The notes below the pieces were generated by a model. The model ran no database searches. It saw nothing but the letters and a program-made list of their open reading frames with translations, and was not told the origin of the DNA. A DNA stretch of 64,000 nt from DAITPV01 sp050692555 (GTDB taxonomy: Bacteria; Actinomycetota; UBA4738; CALAEC01), in NCBI GenBank assembly GCA_050692555.1, contig JBOGVS010000009.1, forward strand, positions 1 to 64,000, given 5' to 3'. A program made the translations under genes and the position numbers. Below are positions 1 to 9,239 of the stretch, in pieces; the first letter of the stretch is position 1; the number at the start of each line of letters is the position of its first letter.

Positions 1-32
1 ACGTCCAGACCGAGGTGCGTAACGTTGTCCAT
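1..32 (-). CDS. 5' end of an unidentified gene (partial)
   Basis: An ATG at 32-30 on the minus strand opens a frame reading MDNVTHLGLDV before the window edge. A strong Shine-Dalgarno sequence (GGGAGGAG) lies about 7 nt upstream, which is the main support for a real start. Eleven residues are too few to assign a family. Confidence 0.5.
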   Translation of the reverse strand, partial: MDNVTHLGLD

Positions 33-121
33 GGCCGGTCTCCTCCCTGTGTGGCTCCTCCCGCGGTCCATCCGCGGGTGATCCACGAATCTTCAGGGAT
101 AGACCGGCCGCCTCATGATGA

Positions 122-799
122 CTAGCCGGCCGTCGCCGGGCGCGTGGACACCAGGAACCCCCAGTACATGACGGCGATCCCCACGGCGTGCCCGATCGAG
201 AAGATCGCGAAGTTGCCGAACCCGGCCCCCACACCCGAACCGACGAACACCACCGTTGCTCCCAGAGCGATCAGCAGGACGCCGATGAACCTGGATCGGA
301 GCTCGGGGCGTCCTCTCATCCGGAACGCTGACCACAGCGCCCCACCGAGGAGGATGAAGTACGCCGGGAAGGCGTAGTACTGGCTCAGGCGGTGGGCGTC
401 GGACCCGTCCCCGAACACCTCTCGCCCCAAGGGGAAGTCCTGGGCCAGCGCGCCGGACATCGGGGCGGTGCGAACCGTGGCCGCCGCCACCGCAGTGGCA
501 ACCAGCAGCAAGACGAGCAGCAGGTGGGCCACCCACCGGTTGGGAAGCAGCAGGTACAGCTCTCCGAGGGCCAGGTACGGAACCGTGAGCACCGCCCCGA
601 ACAACCAGTAGATCCGAAACTCGGCCGAAGACCACCCGTCCATGACACCGAGTACCAGGGCCCCGGTGGCCAGGGCGAACATCAGCATGGCCACGCCCCA
701 TGTGGCCTCGAACCAGGTCCGCCGGCGGCCCGCGCGGATCAAGAGCTGCACCCCGAACGCCAGGGCGATCAGTGCGGCGATGATCGGCAGGACGATCAT
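122..799 (-). CDS. Multi-pass membrane protein, unknown function
   Basis: This 225-residue protein is mostly hydrophobic, with about seven predicted membrane segments and short polar loops, the longest near residues 115-150. I do not recognise the family. The ATG at 799 overlaps the TGA of the upstream acyl-CoA synthetase gene by 4 nt (ATGA), so the start is set by translational coupling; no independent promoter is visible. Being last in an operon with an acyl-CoA synthetase and a CrtC/tocopherol-cyclase-like protein suggests a role in lipid or isoprenoid metabolism at the membrane, but this is only inferred from context. Confidence 0.75.
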   Translation of the reverse strand: MIVLPIIAALIALAFGVQLLIRAGRRRTWFEATWGVAMLMFALATGALVLGVMDGWSSAEFRIYWLFGAVLTVPYLALGELYLLLPNRWVAHLLLVLLLVATAVAAATVRTAPMSGALAQDFPLGREVFGDGSDAHRLSQYYAFPAYFILLGGALWSAFRMRGRPELRSRFIGVLLIALGATVVFVGSGVGAGFGNFAIFSIGHAVGIAVMYWGFLVSTRPATAG

Positions 800-2310
800 G
801 AAGAGTCCCGAAGCGCTCTGCGGAGGACCTTTCCGGTGATGTGTCTGGGAAGACGCTCCACCAGCTCGACCCGACGCGGAAGCTTGAACCGGGCCAGGTG
901 GGTTCGACAGTGGTCGATGATCTCGTCCTCGGTCGCCCGGGCGTCGGGACGTAGGACCACCAGTGCCTTCACCGCCTCCCCCGTCCGTACGTCCGGGACC
1001 CCGACCACCACGCACTCGGCCACGGCGGGATGGGAGGCGATGGCGTCCTCCACTTCCTTGGGGAACACGTTGAAACCGGACACGATGATGAGGTCCTTGG
1101 TCCGGTCGACGATGTGCAGATAGCCGTCCTCGTCCCGGTAGGCCACGTCACCGGTCCGGAACCACCCGTCCCGGAACGCCGCCTCCGATTCCTCGGGCCG
1201 GTTCCAGTAGCCGGAGAACACGTTGGGTCCCCGGATCACGATCTCGCCCGGGTCGCCCTCCTCCACCTCTCCGCCGGACTGGTCCACCAGCCGAACCTCC
1301 ACACCGGGGAGCACCAGGCCGATGGAGTCCGCTCGCGCCTCCTCGGCCAGGGCGTTGGTGGTCACCGCGGGTGCGGTCTCTGTGAGCCCGTACCCCTCCC
1401 AGATGGTGATCCCGAACCGCTCGTGGAACGCGTGGAGCACCTCGCCGGGGAGCGGGGCCGCCCCGGACACGGCCATCCGCACCGAGGACAGGTCGTGGTC
1501 GCCGCTCGCCCCGAGCCAGGCCACGAACATCGGAGGCGCCCCGAACAGCACCGTGATCCGATGCCGTTCGACCAGGTCCAGCGTGGCATCCGGGTCGAAC
1601 CGATCGACGAGCACGGCGGTGGCCCCCTCTCGGATGGTGATCCCCAGAACCACGTTGAGGGCATAGATGTGGAACAGCGGCAGCACCAGGAGGACGACGT
1701 CGGATTCCGCCTCGGCCAGGGCCGGCACGGAAGAGATCTGATCCAGGTTGGCCAACAGGTTGCCGTGGGTGAGCATCGCTCCCTTGGGACCGGCGGTGGT
1801 GCCGGCCGTGTACGCCAGCACGGCGAGGTCTTCCTCGCCCACCCCGACCTCCGGGGCCTCTCCGGCCTCGGCCAGGGCCCGCTCGAATGACGCGGTCATC
1901 GCCGGCGGGGGTCCGGCCCCTGTGACCAGGACGTGCTCGATCCCGGCCACCCGGTCGCGAACCGCCAGCACCGTCGGAAGGAACGGGGGGTCGGCCAGCA
2001 CCACGTTGGCATCGGCGTCGGCGAGGACGTAGGCCGCCTCTTCCGGAGTGAGCATGACGTTGAGAGGTGCCGCCACGGCCCCCAGCCGAAGGGTGCCGTG
2101 CAGCGCCTCCACGAACTCGGGAGTGTTTCCCACCACCAGCGCCACCCGGTCGCCCTTGCGCACTCCGAGGCGGGCCAGGGCGGCGGCGGCGCGACGGACC
2201 CTGTCCTCCAGCTCCGCGTAGGTGACGGTGCGGTCGCCGTGCACCAGCGCGGCCTTGTCGGGAACGGCCGCGGCCGCACCGGAAACGAGGTCGGCCAGGG
2301 ACCGGCTCAC
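796..2310 (-). CDS. Acyl-CoA synthetase / AMP-dependent ligase
   Basis: A 504-residue ANL-superfamily enzyme that should activate a carboxylic acid to its CoA thioester through an acyl-adenylate. The P-loop-like motif YTAGTTAGPKGAML lies near residue 165, the adenylate-binding YGLTETAP near 310, the hinge motif GWFRTGDVAY near 383, and the C-terminal catalytic lysine sits in HITGKVLRR near 490. Length and motif order fit medium/long-chain fatty acyl-CoA ligases; the substrate cannot be read from sequence. The GTG start at 2310 overlaps the preceding TGA (GTGA), and the stop overlaps the next start (ATGA), so three genes are translationally coupled. A longer in-frame extension upstream has arginine-rich shadow composition and was discarded. 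Confidence 0.93.
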   Translation of the reverse strand: MSRSLADLVSGAAAAVPDKAALVHGDRTVTYAELEDRVRRAAAALARLGVRKGDRVALVVGNTPEFVEALHGTLRLGAVAAPLNVMLTPEEAAYVLADADANVVLADPPFLPTVLAVRDRVAGIEHVLVTGAGPPPAMTASFERALAEAGEAPEVGVGEEDLAVLAYTAGTTAGPKGAMLTHGNLLANLDQISSVPALAEAESDVVLLVLPLFHIYALNVVLGITIREGATAVLVDRFDPDATLDLVERHRITVLFGAPPMFVAWLGASGDHDLSSVRMAVSGAAPLPGEVLHAFHERFGITIWEGYGLTETAPAVTTNALAEEARADSIGLVLPGVEVRLVDQSGGEVEEGDPGEIVIRGPNVFSGYWNRPEESEAAFRDGWFRTGDVAYRDEDGYLHIVDRTKDLIIVSGFNVFPKEVEDAIASHPAVAECVVVGVPDVRTGEAVKALVVLRPDARATEDEIIDHCRTHLARFKLPRRVELVERLPRHITGKVLRRALRDSS

Positions 2311-3290
2311 GCCACCTCGCGGTGCTCGGTGGTGACCCGAGTGGCCGGCGTGCGGCCGGCCCACTCCGCGTGGGTGGTGCCATCCGAGACCAGGTCGGCC
2401 ACCTCCTGCCATCCGCCCGCCCGACGCTCCCACAACAGCAGCTCGGTGGATGCCACCTCGCTGTTGTGGCAGAACCTGGGAGTGTCGTCGGGGTCGAGGT
2501 AGCGGGCCCGGATCAGGGTCTCGTCCGGTGCGTGGACCCGGCCCTCGAGCCGGTAGTCGCGGGCGGCGAGCCGGATCCGCCAAGTGCCCAGGCCCCAGGT
2601 TCGCGATCGCTCGGTCCCCCGGAACCGGATCCACCGGTCGTCGATCCGGAGACCCGCGAAGGTGAGGAACGGCGTGAGGAACGGTCCCCGGCGGCCCTGG
2701 GCCGACAGGGCCTGGAAGACGAAGCCTCCCTCACGGAACGAGGAGCACGAGGCCCAGGCCCACCGCTCGGCATGGCGGGTCCCGTAGAGGTGACCCTGCT
2801 GTCCGGGGAAGCCCTCGACCTCCGCTCGGACGCCGTCGACCTCGATCCACCCGCCGAACCGGGTGTCGGGGTTCGGGGTGAACGGCTTGGTGGGCGCCAC
2901 ACGGTAGAAGGGAGCCGGGAGGACCCGGAACGTGGGCTGCCCGGTCCTCCACCGAAGATCCCAGCGGACCTCCCGGCCCTCGCCGGAGATCGCCCCCCAG
3001 GCGAAGCCCGGGCCCAGCGCCGCGTTGCCCACCCGCACGTGGGTGGGCTCGGGTTCGGCCCGGCCACCATCGGTAGCGGGCGGCCCGTGGAGGCCGAAGG
3101 TCAGCCGGGGTGTCCGTCGGTCGAAGCGCGCGAACCACAAGCGGCGCTCCGGGGGGCCGGCGATGGGGGCGCGGACCGTGTACCGGATCCAGTACCCGGC
3201 AGCGCCCTGCGGTTCGCTCATCGTCAGGAACCACACCTCGTACCGGCCCTTGCGACCGTCCCATCGGGGACGGTTGTCACCCTCACTCAC
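2307..3290 (-). CDS. CrtC/AttH or tocopherol-cyclase-like lipocalin-fold protein
   Basis: A 327-residue soluble protein rich in Trp, Gly and beta-strand-like segments. The motif GHLYGTRHAERWAWASCSSF near residues 165-185 resembles the GxxWG..H..WxW signature of tocopherol cyclase, AttH and hydroxyneurosporene synthase (CrtC) relatives, which bind or hydrate hydrophobic substrates in a double lipocalin fold. It is the first gene of an operon with an acyl-CoA synthetase and a membrane protein. The GTG start has no Shine-Dalgarno but is preceded by TATCCT six nt upstream, the leaderless arrangement seen repeatedly in this window. Family assignment is by motif only; enzymatic activity is uncertain. 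Confidence 0.7.
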   Translation of the reverse strand: MSEGDNRPRWDGRKGRYEVWFLTMSEPQGAAGYWIRYTVRAPIAGPPERRLWFARFDRRTPRLTFGLHGPPATDGGRAEPEPTHVRVGNAALGPGFAWGAISGEGREVRWDLRWRTGQPTFRVLPAPFYRVAPTKPFTPNPDTRFGGWIEVDGVRAEVEGFPGQQGHLYGTRHAERWAWASCSSFREGGFVFQALSAQGRRGPFLTPFLTFAGLRIDDRWIRFRGTERSRTWGLGTWRIRLAARDYRLEGRVHAPDETLIRARYLDPDDTPRFCHNSEVASTELLLWERRAGGWQEVADLVSDGTTHAEWAGRTPATRVTTEHREVA

Positions 3291-3296
3291 GGGCGG

Positions 3297-3302
3297 AGGA
3301 TA
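3297..3302 (-). promoter_or_regulatory. -10 hexamer for leaderless gene at 3290
   Basis: TATCCT on the minus strand, six nt before the GTG at 3290. No Shine-Dalgarno follows, so the mRNA probably begins at or next to the start codon. Confidence 0.5.
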
Positions 3303-3313
3303 CCCGAGGCCCC

Positions 3314-5536
3314 TCAGGCACTCGGCGAGGGCGAGGGCACCACGGGTGGAACGATGTCCTCGTCCGGCGGATCACTGGGCGCCGGCGACGGCTGCGGCGC
3401 GGGAGAGGGCGGGGGCTGGGTCGGAGGAGGGTCCGGGACGGTCCCGGTCTGGTCCCCACCGATGGTGGGCTGGGGGGCGGGACCTTCCTTCGGTGCCCCC
3501 TCCTGGTCCGCCAGGCCTCCGGATTCCCCGGCGCTCCCGCCGGTGGGGATCGCGGGAGGGGCCGGGCCCGCGGAGGTGGCCTCCGGGGCTCGTTGCCCCT
3601 CGAGGGCAGTCATGAACGCGTGCCAGATCAGAGCGGGGAAAGACCCCCCGGTGACCGGTATGCCGTGCACCGCGGTCATGGGGATCCGTCCCCGCGGGTA
3701 GCCCACCCAAACGCACGCCGCCACCTGGAGGGTGTACCCGCAGAACCAGGCGTCGGCGTGGTCCTGGGCCGTGCCGGTCTTGCCCGCTACGGCCACGCCG
3801 GATAGCTGCGCCGCGGTCCCCGTTCCGTAGGCCACCACGTCCTGCAGCAGGCCGGTGACCTCCGAGGCCGTGGCCTCGGGCAACACTCGACGCCCTTCGC
3901 GATCGAGCTCCTCGACGAGCTCGCCGGACGAGTCGGTCATCCGAGCGATGGGAGTTGGGCGCCGGTAGACCCCTCCGGAAGCCAGCGTCGCGTAGGAGGA
4001 AGCCATCTCCAGCGGGGTCACCTCGGCGGTGCCCAGGGCCAGCGAGGGCACGGCCGGGAGATCGCTGCGAATGCCCATCCGGTGGCCCAGGTTGGCCACG
4101 TCGTCCGGGCCGACCTCGTCGATGAGCTGGGCGAACACCGTGTTCACCGAACTCACCGTGGCCGAGCGGACGGACAGCGAGCCGTACGACGACCCGCCGT
4201 AGTTGCTGACGTTCCAGCCATCGATCGAGATCGTGCCGGGGGCAGAGTAGATGGAGTACGGGCTGATCCCTTCCTGGAGGGCCTGGGCCAGCACGAACGG
4301 CTTGAACGCCGAACCGGCCTGCCGTCCGGTCCCTCCCTGTCCGGTGGCCAGGTTGACCTGTGAACGCTCGAAGTCCCGGCCACCGACCATGGCCAGGATC
4401 CCCCCGGTCCGGACGTCGACGGCGACCACCGACGCCTGGGGGTCACCCCGCTGGTCCAGCGTGGAGGCCACGGCCTGCTCGGCCGCCCGCTGGAGCCGAA
4501 GGTCCAGGGTGGTCTCGATCCGCAGCCCTCCCCGATACAACACGTCGTCGCCGTAACGACGGGTGATGTTCCGCTTCAGGTAATCGACGAAGTACGGAGA
4601 CTTCGACACCTCGGCCTCCGGCGTGACCACCTCGATCGGCGTGGCCCGGGCCTTCGCGGCCGCGGTCTCCTCGACGAACCCCAGCGTCACCATGCGTCTC
4701 AGGACGTAGTCCCTTCGTCCCGTGGCCCCATCGAGGTTGACCCGAGGCGAGTAGCGGGATGGCGCCGCCACGATCCCGGCCAGCGTGGCGGCCTCGCCGA
4801 GCTCGAGCCCCCACACGTGGTCACCGAAGTACTCCTGGGCGGCCGCCTCGATCCCGTACGCGCCTTCGCCGAAGTAGATCTGGTTCAGGTACATCTCCAG
4901 GATCTCCGCCTTGGAGAACCGTCGCTCCATACGGATCGCCAGCACCGCCTCGCGGATCTTTCGCCAGAGGGTCCGCTCTCGCCCCACGTACCCGGGGGTG
5001 GCGTTGTCCAGCGTGGGGCTGCTCACATTGCGGATGAGCTGCTGGGTGATGGTGGAGGCGCCCTGGAACCGGCCCCCGCTCACGTCGGCCCACAGGGCCC
5101 GGAGGATCGCCTTGAAGTCCACGCCTCCGTGCCCGTAGAAGCGCTCGTCCTCCGCGGCGATGAACGCCTGCCGGACCTGCTCCGGAATGCGACGGAGGGG
5201 CACCACGGTGCGCTCCTCCTCGGCGCTGATGCGGGCGATGAACCGCCCGTGGCGGTCGAAGGCGAACGCGGTCTGCGGCGGCGCCGGCGGATCGTACGGG
5301 AGCGGAGCCATCAGGGCGCCCACCACGGCCAGGGCCAGCAGGAGGGGGAGGCCGACGGACACCCTGGTGAGCCACCACTTCCACCCCCGCCGCCACAGAG
5401 GAGGACGGGGCTCACGCTCGGGCCGGAGGTCCGACCATCGGGGCCCGAAGCCGTTCGCGGACATCAGGCGCCGAAAGTCCCGGCGCATGCGCCGGTCTTC
5501 CGTGACGCGACCGAGCAGGCTTCCGGATCGGCTCAT
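3314..5536 (-). CDS. Class A penicillin-binding protein (transglycosylase/transpeptidase)
   Basis: A 740-residue bifunctional peptidoglycan synthase anchored in the membrane. A short basic cytoplasmic tail precedes one membrane segment at about residues 55-77. The glycosyltransferase-51 domain carries EDERFYGHGGVDF (catalytic Glu near 129), GASTITQQL, and the RKIREAVLAIRMERRFSK / EMYLNQIYFGEGAYG boxes. The penicillin-binding domain has SAFK (Ser near 408), SVN and KTGTAQ (near 580). The last 110 residues are a Pro/Ser/Gly/Glu-rich disordered tail ending PSPSPSA, typical of actinobacterial PBP1-type proteins. Start chosen at the ATG that leaves the basic N-terminus seen in homologues; a longer frame upstream overlaps the divergent histidine kinase promoter region. 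Confidence 0.95.
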   Translation of the reverse strand: MSRSGSLLGRVTEDRRMRRDFRRLMSANGFGPRWSDLRPEREPRPPLWRRGWKWWLTRVSVGLPLLLALAVVGALMAPLPYDPPAPPQTAFAFDRHGRFIARISAEEERTVVPLRRIPEQVRQAFIAAEDERFYGHGGVDFKAILRALWADVSGGRFQGASTITQQLIRNVSSPTLDNATPGYVGRERTLWRKIREAVLAIRMERRFSKAEILEMYLNQIYFGEGAYGIEAAAQEYFGDHVWGLELGEAATLAGIVAAPSRYSPRVNLDGATGRRDYVLRRMVTLGFVEETAAAKARATPIEVVTPEAEVSKSPYFVDYLKRNITRRYGDDVLYRGGLRIETTLDLRLQRAAEQAVASTLDQRGDPQASVVAVDVRTGGILAMVGGRDFERSQVNLATGQGGTGRQAGSAFKPFVLAQALQEGISPYSIYSAPGTISIDGWNVSNYGGSSYGSLSVRSATVSSVNTVFAQLIDEVGPDDVANLGHRMGIRSDLPAVPSLALGTAEVTPLEMASSYATLASGGVYRRPTPIARMTDSSGELVEELDREGRRVLPEATASEVTGLLQDVVAYGTGTAAQLSGVAVAGKTGTAQDHADAWFCGYTLQVAACVWVGYPRGRIPMTAVHGIPVTGGSFPALIWHAFMTALEGQRAPEATSAGPAPPAIPTGGSAGESGGLADQEGAPKEGPAPQPTIGGDQTGTVPDPPPTQPPPSPAPQPSPAPSDPPDEDIVPPVVPSPSPSA

Positions 5537-5634
5537 GGGTGGAGGGTTCCCCCCGTGGGAGAATTCGACACGAACCCGGCGATCCCCTCCAGGGGACCGG
5601 TCCGGGCGTCGATATAACGAACGCCGAGGCGAGC

Positions 5635-7314
5635 ATGCCCTACGACGACAACAGCGGCCAGGTCCTTCAGGAGGCCGAGACACGGTTCCGGGCGGCGTTC
5701 GAATCCGCTCCGATCGGGATGGCCATCACCGACCTCGAAGGCCGGTTCCTCCAGGTGAATCGGGCCCTGTGCGACCTGTTGGGCCGGCCCGAAGGCGAGC
5801 TCCTGCGCAGCACGTGGGAGGAGATCACCCATCCCGACGACCTTCCCGCGCAGATCGCCTACGAGCAGAACGCGCTGGCCGGCCGGGCCCGCACCTTCCA
5901 GATGGAGAAGCGGCACATCCGGTCCGACGGCACCACGATGTGGAACCTGGTGACCAGGTCCCTGGTCACCGACGCAGAAGGACGGCCGCGGTACTTCATC
6001 TCCCAGGTGGTGGACCTGTCGGCCCACAAGCGGGTCGAGCAGGCCCTCCGGAGCCGTGAAGAAGAGATCATCAGGCAGCGTGAAGAGCTCGCCGCTCTGC
6101 ACGAGACCACCCTCGGCCTGATCAGCCGGCTGGAGCACACCAGCCTCCTGGAAGCCATCATCACTCGGGCGGCCACGCTGATGAGAACCCCCCACGCCTA
6201 CCTGTACGTCGTGGTCGAGGCGGCCGACCAGCTGGAGGTCCGGGCGGGAACCGGGATCTTCTCCGACTACGTCGGCTATCGATTGAACCGCGGTCAGGGA
6301 CTGGCGGGGAGGGTGTGGGTCACCGGAGAGCCCATGGCCGTGGACGACTACTCGACCTGGACCGGCCGCCGGCCCGAGTTCGCGTTCCTCCGGGCCGCGG
6401 TGTCCATCCCTCTTCGAACCGGCGACGACATCGTCGGCGTCATCGGTCTGGTCCGGATGGAGGAGGAGCGGAGGTTCTCCCCAGAGGACATCGACCTTCT
6501 GACCCGGTTCGGCCGCCTGGCTTCCCTGGCCCTGGACAACGCCCGGCTGTACTCCGCCGCCCAGCAGGAGCTGTCGGAGCGGCGGAAGACCGAGAAGGAG
6601 CTGGAGCGAACCGCGGCGGAGCTTCGGCAGGCCAACACGGAGCTCAAGGCGGCCGACGAGATGAAGAGCCATTTCGTGGCGGTGGCTTCCCACGAGCTCA
6701 GGACGCCGCTCACCTCGGTCTTGGGGTTCGCCAGCACCTTGCTTGCCCACTGGGACCGCATCCCCGATGAGGACAAGAAGGAGCACCTCAAACTGATCGA
6801 GGACCAGGCCCAGCGGTTGACCAGGCTCGTCGACGACCTGTTGACGATGTCGAAGATCGAGGCGGGAGCCCTGGAGACCCGGCCCGTTCAGATCGACGTG
6901 ACCGGGGCCATCACCCAGGCGGTGTCGGTGTTCGCGAACCGCACCCCGGACATCGCCATCGAGGCCCCCGAAGGGCTTCGGGTGGCCGCCGATCCCGACC
7001 ACGTCCACCAGATCCTCACCAACTACCTGGCCAACGCGCTGAAGTACGGGGCCCCACCGGTGGCCGTGGACGCCCGTGACCGGAAAGGGTGGGTGGAGAT
7101 CTTGGTGCGAGACGAGGGTGAAGGGGTCCCGGAGGAGTTCGTCCCTCGCCTGTTCGAGAAGTTCGCACAGGCCGGGCCCACCAGCGCCGGCGGGACCGGT
7201 CTGGGCCTGTCGATCGTCCTGGGCCTGGCCCGGGCCCAGGGCGGCGACGTGTGGTACGAGCCCGGAATGACGCGCGGCTCCCTGTTCGGGGTCCGTCTCC
7301 CGGCCCCTGCTTGA
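5635..7314 (+). CDS. PAS-GAF hybrid sensor histidine kinase
   Basis: A 559-residue soluble kinase without membrane segments. Residues 10-125 form a PAS domain (AFESAPIGMAITDLEGRF) with a PAC-like tail, 130-165 a coiled-coil linker, 165-310 a GAF domain, then a HisKA domain with the H-box ASHELRTPLTS (His near 353). The ATPase domain shows the N box (LTNYLANALKYG near 460), G1 (DEGEGVPEE), F box (LFEKF) and G2 (GGTGLGLSI near 518). No receiver is fused; the solitary receiver at 8197 or the one at 43509 are possible partners, which is unproven. A TATAAC hexamer at 5613-5618 could be the -10 in the 98-nt gap from the divergent PBP gene. Confidence 0.93.
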   Translation: MPYDDNSGQVLQEAETRFRAAFESAPIGMAITDLEGRFLQVNRALCDLLGRPEGELLRSTWEEITHPDDLPAQIAYEQNALAGRARTFQMEKRHIRSDGTTMWNLVTRSLVTDAEGRPRYFISQVVDLSAHKRVEQALRSREEEIIRQREELAALHETTLGLISRLEHTSLLEAIITRAATLMRTPHAYLYVVVEAADQLEVRAGTGIFSDYVGYRLNRGQGLAGRVWVTGEPMAVDDYSTWTGRRPEFAFLRAAVSIPLRTGDDIVGVIGLVRMEEERRFSPEDIDLLTRFGRLASLALDNARLYSAAQQELSERRKTEKELERTAAELRQANTELKAADEMKSHFVAVASHELRTPLTSVLGFASTLLAHWDRIPDEDKKEHLKLIEDQAQRLTRLVDDLLTMSKIEAGALETRPVQIDVTGAITQAVSVFANRTPDIAIEAPEGLRVAADPDHVHQILTNYLANALKYGAPPVAVDARDRKGWVEILVRDEGEGVPEEFVPRLFEKFAQAGPTSAGGTGLGLSIVLGLARAQGGDVWYEPGMTRGSLFGVRLPAPA

Positions 7315-7351
7315 GATTCGCCCCCGACGCTCGGTGTTCATGGAACGTTCT

Positions 7352-7380
7352 TTGACGGTATAAGAGGGCGCCAATAGAAT
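7352..7380 (+). promoter_or_regulatory. Housekeeping-type promoter for the 7400-9239 gene cluster
   Basis: TTGACG (7352-7357) and TAGAAT (7375-7380) are separated by exactly 17 nt. The ATG that overlaps the -10 at 7379 therefore cannot be the start, leaving the ATG at 7400 with its own GGAAG ribosome-binding site. Confidence 0.7.
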
Positions 7381-7399
7381 GGGCGGACCGGAAGAAACC

Positions 7400-8200
7400 A
7401 TGGGCATCGCGGCTCCGCGGCTGCTGCTCTCGACGGCTCCGTTCTTCCGTCACCCTCTTCGAGAGGCGTTCAGGCACGCCCGGGAGGCCGGTTACGAGGG
7501 CGTGGAGGTGATGGTGACCTCCGACCCCGCCACCCAGGACGCCCGGACCATGTCGGAGCTGGCGGCGGAGCACGACTTGTCGATCGAGGCCATCCACGCT
7601 CCGTTCCTCCTGCTCACCCGGCGCGTGTGGGGCGCCGACCCCATCGGCAAGATCTACCGAGGGACCCAAGTGGCGGAGCAGGCGGGGATCCCGCTGGTGG
7701 TGGTCCATCCTCCCTACCGGTGGCAGGTCCGATACCGGCGGTGGGTCGCCGAGAGCCTGGCCGAGTACTCGGCCAGGGCAGGGATCACCATCGCCGTGGA
7801 GAACATGTTCCCCCTCAAGATCCGCGGGGACCGGGGACTTCGGTTTCACGCCAGCCAGGACTTCGAGGACCTGGACCGGTTCACCCACCTGGTGCTCGAC
7901 ACCAGCCATCTGGCGGTATCGGGCTTCGACGTGGTAGCCGCGTACCATCGGTACCGGACCAAGGTGCTCCACTTCCACCTGTCGAACAATGCGGGGAAGG
8001 GGTGGGACTCCCACCTGCCCGTCGACGAAGGGATCCTCCCACTGGCAGCGCTGCTCGATGAGGTGGTCGAAGATGGCTTCGGAGGGACGATCTCGTTGGA
8101 GCTCGATCTGCGCGAGTACATAGGCGACGATTCCGCCGTGAAGGAAGTTCTGGTGCGCAACCGGGAGTTCTGCGAGCGCCGCCTGGGGGCCCGGACGTGA
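7400..8200 (+). CDS. Sugar phosphate isomerase/epimerase-family TIM barrel
   Basis: A 266-residue xylose-isomerase-like (AP endonuclease 2 family) barrel. Landmarks are the first strand LLLSTAPFF, the metal-site-like strands VEVMVTSD, VVVHPPYRW, IAVENMF, HLVLDTSHLA and LHFHLSNN, and the terminal ISLELDLREY. Glu and His at the strand ends fit a divalent-metal site. Substrate is unknown; the nearest known context is the TIM-barrel gene of this type near proC in mycobacteria. Start set at 7400 because the upstream ATG lies inside the -10 box. It overlaps the next gene by 4 nt (GTGA). Confidence 0.88.
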   Translation: MGIAAPRLLLSTAPFFRHPLREAFRHAREAGYEGVEVMVTSDPATQDARTMSELAAEHDLSIEAIHAPFLLLTRRVWGADPIGKIYRGTQVAEQAGIPLVVVHPPYRWQVRYRRWVAESLAEYSARAGITIAVENMFPLKIRGDRGLRFHASQDFEDLDRFTHLVLDTSHLAVSGFDVVAAYHRYRTKVLHFHLSNNAGKGWDSHLPVDEGILPLAALLDEVVEDGFGGTISLELDLREYIGDDSAVKEVLVRNREFCERRLGART

Positions 8201-8577
8201 GCGTTCGGCTGCTGGTGGTTGATGACACCGAGCACGTCCGGACCATGCTGGTGGACATCCTGGCCCTTCACGGGTTCGACGTCGCCGGCCAGGCGAGCAG
8301 CGGGCCGGACGCGGTGGACCGGGCCAAGGAGGTCGATCCGGACGTGGTGGTGATGGACCTCAAGATGCCGGGTATGGACGGGGTGGAGGCCACGCGGCTG
8401 ATCCGGGAGGACCGGCCGGACCAGCAGGTGATCCTGTACTCGGCTTACGTGGACGACGAAGTTGAGACCAGGGCTCGGGAGGCCGGCGTCCTGGTGTGCG
8501 TCCCCAAGATGTCCGGGGTGGAGGCCCTGGCCAGGGAGATCAGCGCCGTAGCCCTCGATCTGGGAGGTCCGAGATGA
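8197..8577 (+). CDS. Single-domain response regulator
   Basis: A 126-residue CheY-like receiver with no output domain. The acidic pair D9-D10, the phospho-acceptor D54 in VVMDLKMPG and a lysine in VPKMS near residue 104 are present, so phosphorylation is plausible. The GTG start overlaps the preceding stop (GTGA) and the stop overlaps the next start (ATGA), so it is translated from the same mRNA as the isomerase and the DJ-1 protein. The histidine kinase at 5635 is the closest candidate kinase; the link is inferred from proximity. Confidence 0.92.
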   Translation: MSVRLLVVDDTEHVRTMLVDILALHGFDVAGQASSGPDAVDRAKEVDPDVVVMDLKMPGMDGVEATRLIREDRPDQQVILYSAYVDDEVETRAREAGVLVCVPKMSGVEALAREISAVALDLGGPR

Positions 8578-9098
8578 CGCTCTCCGGAACCCGCATCCTG
8601 CTCTTCGCCGCACCGATGTTCGAAGACCTCGAGCTCCTGTACCCGCTTCACCGCCTCCGCGAGGAGGGTGCGGAGGTCGTGGTGGCCGGGCTCGGAGAGC
8701 GGGAGTACTCGGGCAAGAAGGGCCACCCGGTGGAGGTGGACACCGACGTCGAGGGGGTCTCGTCGCGTGAGTTCGATGCCGTGGTGGTCCCCGGCGGATA
8801 TGCGCCGGACTATCTTCGCCGGTCGGAGAAGGTCCTGCAGATCGTCCGGGAGGCCCACGACGAGGAGAAGCCCGTGGCGTTCATCTGCCACGCGGGCTGG
8901 GTGCCCATCTCTGCCGGGATCGTGAAGGGTCGCCGGGTGACCTCCGTCGAAGCGATCCGGGACGATCTGGTCAATGCGGGGGCCGAGTGGGTCAACCAGG
9001 AGGTCGTGGTGGATGGAAACCTGATCTCGTCACGCCGCCCGCCAGACCTGGGCGCATTCTGCCGGGCCATCATCGACTCGCTGGCCCGGCGACCCTGA
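8574..9098 (+). CDS. DJ-1/PfpI family protein
   Basis: A 174-residue class I glutamine amidotransferase-like protein. The nucleophile-elbow motif AFICHAGW contains the conserved cysteine, preceded by VVVPGGYAPDYLR and an acidic residue in FEDLELLYPL, as in PfpI/YhbO stress proteins that act as deglycases, chaperones or proteases. Substrate is unclear. The ATG is coupled to the upstream response regulator by a 4-nt overlap and also has a GGGAGG ribosome-binding site. GxxGH-type motifs of true amidotransferases are absent. Confidence 0.9.
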   Translation: MTLSGTRILLFAAPMFEDLELLYPLHRLREEGAEVVVAGLGEREYSGKKGHPVEVDTDVEGVSSREFDAVVVPGGYAPDYLRRSEKVLQIVREAHDEEKPVAFICHAGWVPISAGIVKGRRVTSVEAIRDDLVNAGAEWVNQEVVVDGNLISSRRPPDLGAFCRAIIDSLARRP

Positions 9099-9101
9099 TC
9101 G

Positions 9102-9239
9102 GTGCGGAGGTTCACCATCATCACGATCATCGTGATCCTGCTGGCCCTCGTGGCCGTGGCCATCCAGCAGCTGTCGCTGGGCCTCACGGTGGAGGAACGA
9201 AACCGCCCGCCGGCCACCCCTTCCCCCTCGAGGGGGTAG
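9102..9239 (+). CDS. Tiny single-pass membrane peptide
   Basis: A 45-residue reading frame starts at GTG three nt after the DJ-1 stop. Residues 4-22 are a clean hydrophobic helix (FTIITIIVILLALVAVAI), then a polar tail rich in Pro and Arg. No Shine-Dalgarno, but spacing suggests re-initiation after the upstream stop. Function unknown; support comes from position and the membrane-helix composition. Confidence 0.45.
   Translation: MRRFTIITIIVILLALVAVAIQQLSLGLTVEERNRPPATPSPSRG

Noticed and set aside
7379..7399. ATG at 7379 as start of the TIM-barrel gene
   Set aside because: It lies inside the -10 of a TTGACG-N17-TAGAAT promoter; the ATG at 7400 has a GGAAG ribosome-binding site.
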